Shown: positions 1-9,098, counted from the stretch's first letter. The stretch is DNA of 64,000 bases from Blautia hominis (GCA_002270465.1 NQOF01000001.1:2501-66500); one strand, 5' to 3'. A program made the numbers and translations. Notes: generated by a model from the sequence alone, not told the origin.

Positions 1-740
1 CGTGTGCTGACTGGTTCTACAAAGGCTGATCTTGTATCATTATCCACCCAGAGACAAGCGTAAGAACATAGTTCACCATTAGGATTCTGTATCATAACCT
101 CAAATTGTTCATCAAACATAGGCGCCCTGGCGCGATTTTTATTTGCCTCCGTACAGGCTGTATTTTCTATTCCTTCCTGATCCGGATTAAATCCCCAGTG
201 GGAAATATTCGTCTTCAGGACGATATCTTTAATTTCTGTTCCATAAACAAATCGGAATCCTTCCGGCAATGTGGGTTCCTGGATGTCTGTCATTGCGTGT
301 TCCATTAAGTGTACATCACAGTCTGATCTTTCAAACTGTTGCGATTGTAAAATATCTATCAGTTCCCGCTGTACGTCACAAACCCAGAAGGTATGTTCCC
401 TTCTGCCATGTTCCTCCACAAACATATTGTTTTTCGTCCATTCCACCATCTGAGGGTATAAAAACTCATACCCCTTTTTAACGTAAAAGAAATTTTCTCC
501 TTTCCTCTCACCAACACAGAGTCCGACAATCGCACCGTCTTCTTCCCAAAGATGGACACACGGATGCCATGGTTCGCTACCCATACAGATATACATGGTG
601 TTCAATCTGTATTCCATGTCTTCAAAACGCTGCGCTTTCCATCCCGGATAATGAGGGTCTGTCTCATACTCTCTGCGCAGAAATGAAAGGACTTTATCAT
701 AATCCTGTTCCTTCTGATAATTTCTGTCAATAATTTTCAT
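1..740 (-). CDS. GNAT-family N-acetyltransferase, partial (3' end outside window)
   Basis: An open minus-strand frame begins at an ATG at 740 (MKIIDRNYQKEQDYDKVLSF) and stays open to base 1, giving 246 codons without a stop. The visible protein ends in the stretch FVEPVST, which resembles the strand just before the acetyl-CoA loop of GNAT enzymes, so the cofactor-binding part is probably beyond the edge. An earlier segment (LWEEDGAIVGLCVGERKG) looks like a first GNAT-like half, suggesting a tandem-GNAT arrangement. The substrate cannot be inferred. The family call is by resemblance; that the frame is coding is likely from its uninterrupted length. Confidence 0.75.
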   Translation of the reverse strand, partial: MKIIDRNYQKEQDYDKVLSFLRREYETDPHYPGWKAQRFEDMEYRLNTMYICMGSEPWHPCVHLWEEDGAIVGLCVGERKGENFFYVKKGYEFLYPQMVEWTKNNMFVEEHGRREHTFWVCDVQRELIDILQSQQFERSDCDVHLMEHAMTDIQEPTLPEGFRFVYGTEIKDIVLKTNISHWGFNPDQEGIENTACTEANKNRARAPMFDEQFEVMIQNPNGELCSYACLWVDNDTRSAFVEPVST

Positions 741-836
741 CTCTCATAACCTTCCTTATCTAAACATTATCTAAACATAAGTTGTAATCCATCCGCATAT
801 ACAGCCTTCTTTTATATATAAACCATGCTTTGCAGT

Positions 837-1496
837 TTAGATCATAAAAGCCAGGGCTATTGCCAAATAAGAATATTTTGTATTTCGTTCAAGCAATATG
901 TATATCTCTCCAAAAAGTATTGAAAACAGCATTGTAAAGATTCCTGTTTTGATACTGCCTTTACTCAGAATATGGACCATCCCCCAGGTACAGCACAGGA
1001 GCAGACCGCCCCACGGAACCGGACTCCTTTTCCTCATAAGGCTTTCCGCAAACTTCTGACCATATACCACGATCAAAAGCACCAGCATAACCTCAAAAAT
1101 ATAGTAGATATACTGAAAGGAAAAGAGGAGCAAATCCTTACTCCGCCATTCCCCTATCACCTTTAAGACTCCCCAGTCAAAAGCATTTGCCGTTATACAG
1201 GCGAACACAAGAACTCCGCTTAAAAGAATCCCCTTTCTTGACGGTCTTGTATTTGAAATAACTTGAAAATCTAATTTCGTCCTTCCACATCTCACAAGCA
1301 TGTAGGTTATGGTCCCCCAGCACAGGATCGTCATCAGCCAATGGATAATGCTTTGCCCTGCCGTATAACTGCTAATGCTGATCTTGCCAAATAGCGCAGG
1401 TTCCACCAGGCCGATCAATACGATCTCTGCCCCCAGGCCCGCAAATGCATATAATGCATACCAAAAATATTCCCAGACAGATCTCTCCTTTTTCAT
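837..1496 (-). CDS. CPBP-like multi-pass membrane protein
   Basis: Protein of 219 residues starting MKKERSVWEYF. The ATG at 1496 is chosen over an upstream start because an AGGAGGG ribosome binding site lies about 8 bases ahead of it. There are six to seven hydrophobic segments. The segment GLLLCCTWGMVHILSKG followed by a last glycine-rich helix resembles the third and fourth motifs of CPBP (CAAX/bacteriocin-processing) intramembrane proteases, but I see no EExxxR motif, so catalytic activity is doubtful. It lies 58 bases downstream of the tetR gene in the same direction, so it may be co-transcribed with and controlled by that regulator. Confidence 0.55.
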   Translation of the reverse strand: MKKERSVWEYFWYALYAFAGLGAEIVLIGLVEPALFGKISISSYTAGQSIIHWLMTILCWGTITYMLVRCGRTKLDFQVISNTRPSRKGILLSGVLVFACITANAFDWGVLKVIGEWRSKDLLLFSFQYIYYIFEVMLVLLIVVYGQKFAESLMRKRSPVPWGGLLLCCTWGMVHILSKGSIKTGIFTMLFSILFGEIYILLERNTKYSYLAIALAFMI

Positions 1497-1554
1497 CTCT
1501 CTTTCCCTCCTAAATTGAATTTCAAAATGAGACAGCATTGCTTTTCCCCATGAT

Positions 1555-2130
1555 TCACAATTTAACACCCGCCTGAGCTAAAAAAGCCGTTCCTGCGTTG
1601 TACATCATGTCAATTATCTCTTTTTTATCGGCCTTCAACACACCTGACGCAATAAAAGAAGCCAAACCGTGCGTGTATACAATAAGATTCTGCAGATACA
1701 GACCTGCACACTCTTTATCAATATTAAAATTATCAGCCAGCTTATCAATAATAGCACGATTATCCGGGTCCATTGTCAGCGCTTCCAGCCCTCCCATCTG
1801 GTACCCACTGTGGTCTCCCATGAATAGAAACTTAAATAAATTAGGCTCATCAAAAGCAATCTCTATATATGCCCTGCCCATTTCTTTAAAAGCCTCCCTG
1901 CCATCAGGCGCAGAAGGGGTCAGTTTTTCAAATGCGTAAGACAAAGCGAAATCCGCCAATTCCTTTCGGAATCCCTCCATATTTCCAAAGTGCCGGGAAA
2001 TCGGCTGCGTGGAACAGTGTAACTCCTCCGCCAGCGCTTTAATATTTAAGGCAGAATATCCGTCACGAATCAGCATCGTCAGTGCTGCATTTAAAATCAT
2101 TTCTTTTGGTATCTTTGGACTACTTGGCAT
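1555..2130 (-). CDS. TetR/AcrR-family transcriptional regulator
   Basis: Protein of 191 residues. The N-terminal 50 residues have the TetR helix-turn-helix layout: PKEMILNAALTMLIRDGYSA, then KALAEELHCSTQPISRHF. The rest is a helical ligand-binding domain resembling the TetR_C group with a WHG-like fold. The start at 2130 has a GAGGAG site ahead of it. The ligand is unknown. A perfect palindrome 45 bases upstream (2175-2189) could be its own operator. The next gene downstream encodes a membrane protein, a common target arrangement for TetR repressors. Confidence 0.85.
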   Translation of the reverse strand: MPSSPKIPKEMILNAALTMLIRDGYSALNIKALAEELHCSTQPISRHFGNMEGFRKELADFALSYAFEKLTPSAPDGREAFKEMGRAYIEIAFDEPNLFKFLFMGDHSGYQMGGLEALTMDPDNRAIIDKLADNFNIDKECAGLYLQNLIVYTHGLASFIASGVLKADKKEIIDMMYNAGTAFLAQAGVKL

Positions 2131-2174
2131 ATCTATCTCCTCACATAATACAGTAAATACATTTATAATAAATT

Positions 2175-2189
2175 AGTTTACAATAAACT
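2175..2189. promoter_or_regulatory. Palindrome upstream of tetR, candidate operator
   Basis: AGTTTA-CAA-TAAACT is a perfect inverted repeat with 6-base arms, in an A/T-rich stretch 45 bases upstream of the tetR start. The position suits autoregulation by the TetR protein. Palindromes of this length can arise by chance in A/T-rich DNA, so this is a candidate only. Confidence 0.4.
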
Positions 2190-2406
2190 TATTTACATTA
2201 TATCTTACACTCATGTTCCTGTCAACATCTATATAAACAATCCATTTTACTGCAATCGTTTCAATTTTATGCTTTAGCTGCGGATGATGACCAGCATTAC
2301 ATACCCTTCCCTGCATCACCAAACACCTGGCTTGCGGAAGCAAACCTTTAAGTTTGTCACCTGCTGCCGTCCTTTGCCCGTTTAGGTCTCTAACTAAAAA
2401 AACGCC

Positions 2407-2473
2407 GCTTGCCATATGCCTTTCGGCTGACAAACGACTTTTTTCCACTAAATGCCTTTCGCAAATGGCAAGC
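2407..2473. repeat. Small inverted-repeat segment
   Basis: Nine-base perfect inverted repeats (GCTTGCCAT at 2407-2415 and ATGGCAAGC at 2465-2473) enclose a segment carrying two direct copies of ATGCCTTTCG. It lies in the 530-bp non-coding gap between tetR and radA. No coding sequence is convincing there. It may be a remnant of a mobile palindromic element; a second copy was not seen in the window. Confidence 0.4.
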
Positions 2474-2518
2474 TCTCTGTATGGCCAGGATATTTACTGG
2501 CTTTTGTGTTTCAATATC

Positions 2519-2652
2519 GTAACTATTCAGCAGGTCTGTGCATTCACTGCGCTGACCGTAAGAAAGTGTACCACGGCCAAGCTAAAATCCCATCGCCAAA
2601 GGTGATTTTGCATAGATTTTTGCCTGTAACTGTGAGGATACTGAACCGTTAC
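2519..2652 (+). repeat. MITE-like element, family 1, copy A
   Basis: A 134-bp segment bounded by near-perfect inverted repeats GTAACTATTCAG and CTGAACCGTTAC. It is highly similar to the reverse complement of 8965-9098, which is also 134 bp, and to the shorter 43490-43580 copy. It encodes nothing and lies 6 bases past the radA stop codon. It is probably a non-autonomous transposable element; no matching transposase is in the window. Confidence 0.75.
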
Positions 2653-2658
2653 TCAATA

Positions 2659-4035
2659 TCATATATATCCCATCACATCTTTAATATTACCCACTCCGAT
2701 CAAAGCGATTTTAAATTTTCCCTGCAATCCTTCCAGGTTTGCTTTAGGCATTATGCAGGTTGTAAATCCCATTTTTTCCGCCTCTTTCACCCTCTGCTGT
2801 GCCTGACTGACTCCCCGCACTTCGCCGGACAGACCCACTTCACCAAAAATCAGGGTATCCGGGTCCACGGTTCTATTCCTATAGCTGGATATAATGGCAG
2901 CCACAATGCCCAGATCAATAGCCGGTTCCCCCAGCTTCATACCGCCCGCAAGGTTGACGTACGCATCACAGTTTCCCAGTGCCAGGCCTGCACGCTTTTC
3001 CAAAACTGCCATAAGTAAATTAACCCGGTTATAATCAATACCGACAGAGGTTCTCCTCGGCAAACCAAAATTTGTCTTTGTGACCAAAGCCTGGATCTCA
3101 ATCAAAATCGGGCGTGTCCCCTCTAATGAACACACCACCACAGTCCCTGACGCATCCGTGGGGCGGCCGTTTAACATAACCTGGGAGGGGTTTTTTACCT
3201 CCACAAGCCCGCACTCCTGCATCTCAAATACACCAATCTCATTGGTGGAGCCAAAACGGTTCTTCACACTTCTGAGAATTCTGTAGGACGCATGTCTGTC
3301 CCCCTCAAAATACAGTACCGTATCCACCATATGTTCCAGTACACGGGGGCCTGCCACACTTCCATCCTTGGTCACATGGCCCACTATGAAGACCGATATT
3401 CCCATTCCTTTTGCGATCTTCATCAAGATACCTGTGGATTCCCGGACCTGGGAAACACTGCCCGGTGCTGAGGACACCTCCTCATTATACATGGTCTGGA
3501 TAGAGTCGATAATGACCGCCTCCGGCTTTTCATTTTCTATTGTTGTGCTGATGATCTCCAGGTTCGTCTCGCAGAGAAGGCGCAGATTTTCATTGAACTC
3601 CCCGATACGCTGCGCCCGCATTTTAATCTGCTGCAGGGATTCCTCTCCTGATATATATAGGATTTTATGGCCTGCATCAGAAAGCAGTTTACATACCTGC
3701 AGAAGAAGGGTGGATTTTCCAATCCCGGGATCACCCCCGACCAGCACCATGGAGCCCTGGACCACACCGCCGCCCAGGACCCGGTCTAATTCCTCCATAC
3801 TGGTCTTGATCCGGTTATCCTCCCTGATATCTATTTGAGAGAGCATCATAGGTTTGCCTGCACGGCCGCCCGCTGCACTTCCTGCTGCCTGTCCTGGGCC
3901 TTTTTTGGCACCCTGGGAAACAGTCTCCTCCACAAATGAATTCCACTCCCGGCATCCGGGACACTGCCCCATCCATTTTGCAGATTCATATCCACAGTTC
4001 TGACAGAAAAATACTGTCTTTTTCGCCTTTGCCAT
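2659..4035 (-). CDS. radA: DNA repair protein RadA
   Basis: Protein of 458 residues starting MAKAKKTVFFCQNCG. RadA (Sms) is a RecA-like ATPase/helicase that helps process recombination intermediates. Visible features are an N-terminal zinc finger (CQNCG and CPGC), a Walker A motif GGDPGIGKST near residue 90, the family-specific KNRFG motif near residue 250, and a C-terminal Lon-protease-like domain without protease function. The length is normal. The ATG at 4035 is preferred over an upstream frame extension because it matches the conserved N-terminus and has an AAGGA site. A terminator separates it from the upstream small gene, so radA probably has its own promoter. Confidence 0.97.
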   Translation of the reverse strand: MAKAKKTVFFCQNCGYESAKWMGQCPGCREWNSFVEETVSQGAKKGPGQAAGSAAGGRAGKPMMLSQIDIREDNRIKTSMEELDRVLGGGVVQGSMVLVGGDPGIGKSTLLLQVCKLLSDAGHKILYISGEESLQQIKMRAQRIGEFNENLRLLCETNLEIISTTIENEKPEAVIIDSIQTMYNEEVSSAPGSVSQVRESTGILMKIAKGMGISVFIVGHVTKDGSVAGPRVLEHMVDTVLYFEGDRHASYRILRSVKNRFGSTNEIGVFEMQECGLVEVKNPSQVMLNGRPTDASGTVVVCSLEGTRPILIEIQALVTKTNFGLPRRTSVGIDYNRVNLLMAVLEKRAGLALGNCDAYVNLAGGMKLGEPAIDLGIVAAIISSYRNRTVDPDTLIFGEVGLSGEVRGVSQAQQRVKEAEKMGFTTCIMPKANLEGLQGKFKIALIGVGNIKDVMGYI

Positions 4036-4060
4036 ATGTTTGTCCTTTCCTTTGCAAAGA

Positions 4061-4092
4061 TAAAACGGGCCGGAGCACCACACTCCGACCCG
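4061..4092 (-). terminator. Rho-independent terminator after the 137-residue gene
   Basis: On the minus strand CGGGTCGGAG pairs with CTCCGGCCCG around a 7-base loop, followed by TTTT. It lies just past the stop of the small gene at 4135 and before radA. Confidence 0.7.
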
Positions 4093-4134
4093 CTGCTTTT
4101 AGCTAAACCACTGCCTGCCCGGCTGCATCCTTGC

Positions 4135-4548
4135 TTACAGCTTCTTAATATTTACAGATACCTGCTCGGACTGCTCAAGCTCAACGCTGAAGGACAGCTT
4201 GCCGCCCAGATTCGTCTTCATCTGACCTGCATTTACTTCATCTATGGTAATCGCATATTCTGTATCTTCTTCCAGTTCTACGGTAATCTGCGCATCCTTT
4301 GGGCCTTCCACCACAAAGCTCATGCCGTCCTCCACTACATCAAGATCCAGAACTGCAGTCCCCGGAACAGACTCATACACAAACATACCGTTGCGCTCCA
4401 GCTTTGTAATTTCATTATATGTCTTTACTTTATACATGTCTCCGTCATGCTCAAAGTCGGAAAGTTTGGATTTTGCCGCCAATTCATAATTTCCAAAGCT
4501 GATCTTACCGTTTTCCTCTGTTCGTATTAACTCTTTTACTACTGACAT
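4135..4548 (-). CDS. Conserved hypothetical protein, 137 residues
   Basis: Starts MSVVKELIRTEENGKISFGN at an ATG with GGGAGGA ahead of it; the longer upstream frame lacks such a site. The protein is acidic and predicted to be mostly beta-strand. It has no signal peptide, membrane segment or cysteine cluster. I recall similar small proteins in Lachnospiraceae carrying an 'endosialidase' label, but nothing here looks like a catalytic sialidase, so that label should not be trusted. It lies between clpC and radA and is followed by a good terminator. Its function is unknown. Confidence 0.75.
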   Translation of the reverse strand: MSVVKELIRTEENGKISFGNYELAAKSKLSDFEHDGDMYKVKTYNEITKLERNGMFVYESVPGTAVLDLDVVEDGMSFVVEGPKDAQITVELEEDTEYAITIDEVNAGQMKTNLGGKLSFSVELEQSEQVSVNIKKL

Positions 4549-4671
4549 CTCAATGTCCTCCCACTTATGTCTTTCACCGGGGCCGGAAAGACTTCCTGGC
4601 CTTCCGGTGTCTTTGGTTATATTTCTCAATGGAAACCTTATATGCATGTTACCATAATTCGTAATCTTTTT

Positions 4672-7134
4672 CTAGTCATTCGAGGGATTTACCACAAATT
4701 TTATTCCCTGTTTAGAAATTCCGAGAGTGACTTCATCCCCCTCCTTGATCTTCCCTTCCAGGATCTCCTCCGCCATGGCATCCTCGATCTTACTTTGGAT
4801 CGCCCGTTTCAGCGGCCTTGCCCCGTATTTTGGATCAAACCCTTCTTTGGCTATGAGTTCTTTCACGCTGTCACGCACCTTTAAGTTAATGTTCATCTGG
4901 TCCTTGCAGCGTTTGATCAGGTCCTTCATCAGGATTCCGACTATCTTCTTGATCTCCTCTTTGTTGAGGGTGTGGAAGACAATGATCTCATCGATCCGGT
5001 TCAGGAATTCCGGCTTAAACATACGTTTTACCTCTTCCATGACCCCTTCCTTCATCCTCTTATAATCCTGCTTTTCATCTTCCACGGCCCCGAATCCCAG
5101 CTTTTTAGGAGCTATAATGGCCTGTGCGCCGGCATTGGAGGTCATGATGATAATGGTCTCCTTGAAATCCACTTTTCTTCCCTGTGCATCTGTAATATGC
5201 CCGTCATCCAACACCTGGAGCAGGATATTGAACACATCGGGATGTGCCTTCTCGATCTCATCAAAAAGGATCACGCTGTAAGGGTTCCTGCGTACCTTTT
5301 CACTGAACTGGCCGCCCTCCTCATACCCCACATATCCCGGCGGTGAACCGATCAGTTTGGATACACTGTGCTTTTCCATATACTCGGACATATCCACCCG
5401 TATCATGGACTGCTCGCTGCCGAATACAGCCTCCGCCAGCGCTTTGGAAAGTTCTGTCTTACCCACACCTGTAGGTCCTAACAGCAGGAAGGAACCAATG
5501 GGGCGTTTGGGGTCTTTGAGTCCCACACGTCCCCTCTTGACCGCTTTTGCCACTGCGGATACCGCTTCTTCCTGGCCCACGACACGTTTGTGAAGGATCT
5601 GTTCCAGGCGTGCAAGGCGTTTGGACTCTCCCTCAGCCAGTTTCTTCACAGGTATTTTTGTCCATTCGGAAACCACCTCTGCAATGTCCTCTGCCTTTAC
5701 CACCAGTTTTTTGCTGCGGCACTGTTTCTCATAACGCTCACGGGCTTTCGTAAGCTCTCCCTCAGCTTTTTCCTGCTCTGCCTGAAGTTCCTTCGCCAAA
5801 TCAAAATCCTGGGATTTTACGGCCTCCTCCTTGGCTGCATAAATGCGGCGGAGATGGTTCTCCGTCTGCACAATGCCTTCCGGTGTCTTATAACCTGCCA
5901 GCTGTACCTTGGATGCTGCTTCATCCAGAAGATCGATCGCCTTATCCGGCAGAAATCTGTCGTTGATGTACCGGATCCCCATGGTTACGGCTGCCTCTAT
6001 GGCTGACTCCTCGATCACTGCCCCGTGATGTTTTTCATAGTAAGGCGCAAGGCCTTTTAATATTTCCACTGCTTCCTCTTTGGAGGGTTCTTCTACCATG
6101 ACAGGCTGGAATCTACGCTCCAGTGCCGCATCTTTTTCTATATATTTTCTGTATTCATCTATGGTTGTAGCACCGATAAGCTGGATCTCTCCTCTGGAGA
6201 GAGATGGCTTCAGGATATTGGACGCATCCAGAGCGCCCTCCGCACCGCCTGCACCGATAATGGTGTGCAGTTCATCTATGAACAGAAGGATACCCTTGTT
6301 GTTCATGACTTCCTGTACCACTTTTTTAATCCTCTCTTCAAACTCGCCTCTGTATTTGCTGCCTGCTACCATGCCGGACAAATCCAGGACCACCACACGC
6401 TTATCCAGCATATTCTCCGGTACAAGCCCCCACACAATCCTCTGTGCAAGCCCTTCCGTGATGGCCGTCTTGCCAACTCCCGGCTCACCGATCAGACAGG
6501 GATTATTCTTACTTCTTCTGCTCAGGATCTGGATGATACGTGAGATTTCCTTCTCCCTGCCGATAACAGGGTCCAGTTTTCCATCCGCTGCCATTTTGGT
6601 AAGGTCGCGGCTGTACTGGTCCAGAGTGGGGGTCTGGCTTCCTGTGGACGCTTTCATCAGATTGCCGCTCTGCAGGTCCTCCTTGGGAATCATCTTATCT
6701 TTTCCCATGGCTTTCAGCACATCCAGATAAAGCTGCTGTATGTTGATTCCCAGCGTATGGAGAAGTCTGGTCCCCACGCAGTCATATTCTTTGAGCATGG
6801 CGATCAGGATATGTTCTGTGCCTATGACACCGCCGCCTAGATTACCTGACTCCTCTCTGGCTTTATCTAAGACCCTCTGGGCCCTCGGTGTATATCCCTG
6901 GGGATTTTCCAGCACCACATCCCCCTGTGGGGCAATCAGTTTATCAATCAACGCCAGCAGTTTTTTTTCTTCCACACCGGCTTCTGCCAGGACCAGCCCT
7001 GCTGTCCCCGACGTTTCTTTCAGCAGCCCCGCGAGCAGGTGCTCTGTGCCCACATAATTATGGCTGCGTCCCTCGGCAGTTTTCTCAGCGGCTTTCAGCG
7101 CACTTACTGCCTGCTTTGAATAACGTTCTTTCAT
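4672..7134 (-). CDS. clpC: ATP-dependent Clp protease ATPase subunit ClpC
   Basis: Protein of 820 residues. ClpC is a hexameric AAA+ unfoldase that feeds damaged or regulatory proteins to ClpP in the cytoplasm. Domains in order: a double Clp N-domain (1-150), AAA-1 with GEPGVGKT near 210, a UVR-type middle segment (DFDLAKELQAEQEKAEGEL near 420), AAA-2 with GPTGVGKT near 545, and a D2-small domain. A KKLGFG loop near 665 corresponds to the ClpP-docking loop. ClpC is normally preceded by ctsR-mcsA-mcsB. Here only a GntR-type regulator precedes it, 14 bases away. ClpP and ClpX are encoded about 28 kb away in this window. Confidence 0.97.
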   Translation of the reverse strand: MKERYSKQAVSALKAAEKTAEGRSHNYVGTEHLLAGLLKETSGTAGLVLAEAGVEEKKLLALIDKLIAPQGDVVLENPQGYTPRAQRVLDKAREESGNLGGGVIGTEHILIAMLKEYDCVGTRLLHTLGINIQQLYLDVLKAMGKDKMIPKEDLQSGNLMKASTGSQTPTLDQYSRDLTKMAADGKLDPVIGREKEISRIIQILSRRSKNNPCLIGEPGVGKTAITEGLAQRIVWGLVPENMLDKRVVVLDLSGMVAGSKYRGEFEERIKKVVQEVMNNKGILLFIDELHTIIGAGGAEGALDASNILKPSLSRGEIQLIGATTIDEYRKYIEKDAALERRFQPVMVEEPSKEEAVEILKGLAPYYEKHHGAVIEESAIEAAVTMGIRYINDRFLPDKAIDLLDEAASKVQLAGYKTPEGIVQTENHLRRIYAAKEEAVKSQDFDLAKELQAEQEKAEGELTKARERYEKQCRSKKLVVKAEDIAEVVSEWTKIPVKKLAEGESKRLARLEQILHKRVVGQEEAVSAVAKAVKRGRVGLKDPKRPIGSFLLLGPTGVGKTELSKALAEAVFGSEQSMIRVDMSEYMEKHSVSKLIGSPPGYVGYEEGGQFSEKVRRNPYSVILFDEIEKAHPDVFNILLQVLDDGHITDAQGRKVDFKETIIIMTSNAGAQAIIAPKKLGFGAVEDEKQDYKRMKEGVMEEVKRMFKPEFLNRIDEIIVFHTLNKEEIKKIVGILMKDLIKRCKDQMNINLKVRDSVKELIAKEGFDPKYGARPLKRAIQSKIEDAMAEEILEGKIKEGDEVTLGISKQGIKFVVNPSND

Positions 7135-7148
7135 GCAAGTCTCCTTAA

Positions 7149-7517
7149 CTACTCATATTCTTCATAGATTTCATCTATCAGCTGATGGACCTCTGCTCTG
7201 GAAATATTCCGGCAGCTTCCTTTTGCCAAAAGAACTCTCAGTTCTTCTTTCATCTCTTCCAGGGCACGTATCTTATCCGCATCTATGGAAATAACGGCGC
7301 CTCTCCTCCTGTCGATCGTGACAAAGCCTTCCTGCTTTAAAACAGAATAGGCTTTATTTACCGTATGCATATTAATGCCTATGGTGTCAGCCAGCTGTCT
7401 CACAGAAGGAAGATTTTCACCCTCCTGAAGCTTGGAGGTGGCAATTCCCAATATGATCTGATTACACAGTTGAATATAAATTGCTTCTTCACTGTTGAAA
7501 TCAATTTCTATCAACAT
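7149..7517 (-). CDS. GntR-family (YtrA-like) transcriptional regulator
   Basis: Protein of 122 residues with an N-terminal winged helix: AIYIQLCNQIILGIATSKL, LPSVRQLADTIGINMHTVNKAY, then a beta-wing with DRRRGAVIS. A short helical tail of about 45 residues follows, without the large effector domain of FadR or HutC types. This matches the YtrA subfamily. The gene is 14 bases upstream of clpC and probably in the same transcript, so it may replace CtsR as the local regulator; that is inference. YtrA-type proteins usually control membrane or transporter genes, so such a role would be unusual. GGTGGAAGG precedes the start. Confidence 0.88.
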   Translation of the reverse strand: MLIEIDFNSEEAIYIQLCNQIILGIATSKLQEGENLPSVRQLADTIGINMHTVNKAYSVLKQEGFVTIDRRRGAVISIDADKIRALEEMKEELRVLLAKGSCRNISRAEVHQLIDEIYEEYE

Positions 7518-7595
7518 CCTTCCACCTGCTTTCTCTTTTGGAATTTGTTATATATAGGATAGCACAAATAAGCTATTTGTTCAAGTGTGTGGCAA

Positions 7596-7632
7596 AAAAA
7601 GGAAACGCCCGGCGTCTGCGGCGTTTCCTTTT
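7596..7632 (-). terminator. Terminator of the pur operon
   Basis: AAAGGAAACGCC pairs with GGCGTTTCCTTT around a 10-base loop, flanked by a run of A on the left, which gives a U-tract on the minus-strand transcript. It lies 24 bases past the purD stop. Confidence 0.85.
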
Positions 7633-7655
7633 CTTTGGTATCCATCAAATTCTTT

Positions 7656-8930
7656 TTATGCCTCGTCGATTGCTTTACCGATATCATTGCGCATGTATTT
7701 GTTGTCAAAGGAAATCCATTCGACTGCCTTATACGCATTGGTGCGGGCCTCTTTCAAGTCTGTTCCCTTTGCCGTCACACCCAGGACACGGCCTCCGTTT
7801 GTAACGATCCGGCCATCTTTGAAGGCAGTTCCCGCGTGGAATACATAGTAGCCGTCCTTGTCCTTAAAGGTCTCCAGACCCTTGATCGGAAATCCTTTTT
7901 CATAGGATACCGGGTATCCGTCAGAAGCCAGGACTACACAGACCGCCGCATTATCCTCAAACTGCAGGTCTATTTCGTCCAGTCTGCCGTCCACACATGC
8001 CTCAAACACTTCCACAATGTCATTTTTCAGTCTCGGGATCACCACCTGCGCTTCCGGGTCGCCAAAGCGCGCGTTATATTCCAAAACCTTTGGCCCTTTC
8101 TCCGTGAGCATAAGCCCAAAGAAAATAATTCCCTTAAACTCTCTTCCCTCTGAAGCCATGGCATCCACGGTTGCCTGATAAATGTATTTTTCACAGAAAT
8201 CATCCACCTCTTTGGTGTAGAAAGGGCTTGGGGAGAAAGTTCCCATACCGCCGGTATTCAGGCCCTGGTCTCCGTCTTTTGCGCGTTTATGGTCCTGCGC
8301 GGAAGTCATAGTCTTAATTGTCTTTCCATCCACAAAGGAGAGCACAGAAACCTCACGGCCTGTCATGAATTCCTCCACGACCAGCATATTGCCTGCGGAA
8401 CCGAATTTCTTGTCCAGCATGATGGTTTTAACACCTTCCTCGGCCTCCTCCAGGGTACTGCAGATTAAAACGCCTTTTCCAAGCGCAAGGCCATCTGCCT
8501 TCAGCACAATGGGGAACTCAGCCTTTTCGCGGAGATACGCCAAAGCTGCCTCTGCATCCTCAAAGTTCTCATAGGCTGCCGTGGGGATATTATATTTTTT
8601 CATCAGGTCTTTGGAAAATGCTTTGGAGCCTTCCAAAATAGCAGCATTTTTTCTCGGTCCGAATACACGCAGACCCTCTTTCTCAAAAACATCCACAACG
8701 CCCCCTACCAGCGGGTCATCCATGCCCACAACAGTAAGGTCAATGGCATTTTCCTTTGCAAATGCAGCAAGCTTTTCAAATTCCATGGCTTTTATATCCA
8801 CACACTGGGCATACTCCGCGATTCCCGCATTCCCCGGTGCGCAGTAAATCTTATCCACTTTCGGGCTCTGTGCCACTTTCCATGCAATGGCATGCTCTCT
8901 TCCGCCGCTTCCGATAATTAATACTTTCAT
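7656..8930 (-). CDS. purD: Phosphoribosylamine-glycine ligase
   Basis: Protein of 424 residues, the usual length. It makes glycinamide ribonucleotide (GAR) from phosphoribosylamine, glycine and ATP in purine synthesis. It begins with the N-domain MKVLIIGSGGREHAIAWK. The ATP-grasp section includes VLKADGLALGKGV near residue 145, and the conserved HKRAKDGDQGLNTGGMG segment lies near residues 210-230. It is the last gene of the purE-purM-purN-purD cluster and is separated from purN by a 134-bp MITE-like element lying within the likely transcript. Confidence 0.97.
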   Translation of the reverse strand: MKVLIIGSGGREHAIAWKVAQSPKVDKIYCAPGNAGIAEYAQCVDIKAMEFEKLAAFAKENAIDLTVVGMDDPLVGGVVDVFEKEGLRVFGPRKNAAILEGSKAFSKDLMKKYNIPTAAYENFEDAEAALAYLREKAEFPIVLKADGLALGKGVLICSTLEEAEEGVKTIMLDKKFGSAGNMLVVEEFMTGREVSVLSFVDGKTIKTMTSAQDHKRAKDGDQGLNTGGMGTFSPSPFYTKEVDDFCEKYIYQATVDAMASEGREFKGIIFFGLMLTEKGPKVLEYNARFGDPEAQVVIPRLKNDIVEVFEACVDGRLDEIDLQFEDNAAVCVVLASDGYPVSYEKGFPIKGLETFKDKDGYYVFHAGTAFKDGRIVTNGGRVLGVTAKGTDLKEARTNAYKAVEWISFDNKYMRNDIGKAIDEA

Positions 8931-8964
8931 ATTACGCCTCTTCCTTCCATTTATTCTTTCGTTT

Positions 8965-9098
8965 GTAACGGTTCAGTACCCTCACAGTTACAGGCAAAGA
9001 TCCAGGCAGAATCGCCTTTGGCGATGGGATTTTTGCTTGGCTGTGGTACACTTTCTTACGGTCAGCGCAGTGAATGCGCAGACCTACTGAATCGTTAC
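8965..9098 (-). repeat. MITE-like element, family 1, copy B
   Basis: A 134-bp segment with terminal inverted repeats GTAACGGTTCAG and CTGAATCGTTAC. Its reverse complement aligns along its whole length with 2519-2652. It sits between purN and purD. Its right terminal repeat overlaps the purN frame and supplies the last four purN codons and the stop. Read from the minus-strand transcript it could fold into a long imperfect hairpin. Confidence 0.75.

Noticed and set aside
2173-2448. 91-codon minus-strand frame between tetR and radA
   Set aside because: It runs through the candidate operator and palindromic repeat; no ribosome binding site and no family resemblance.
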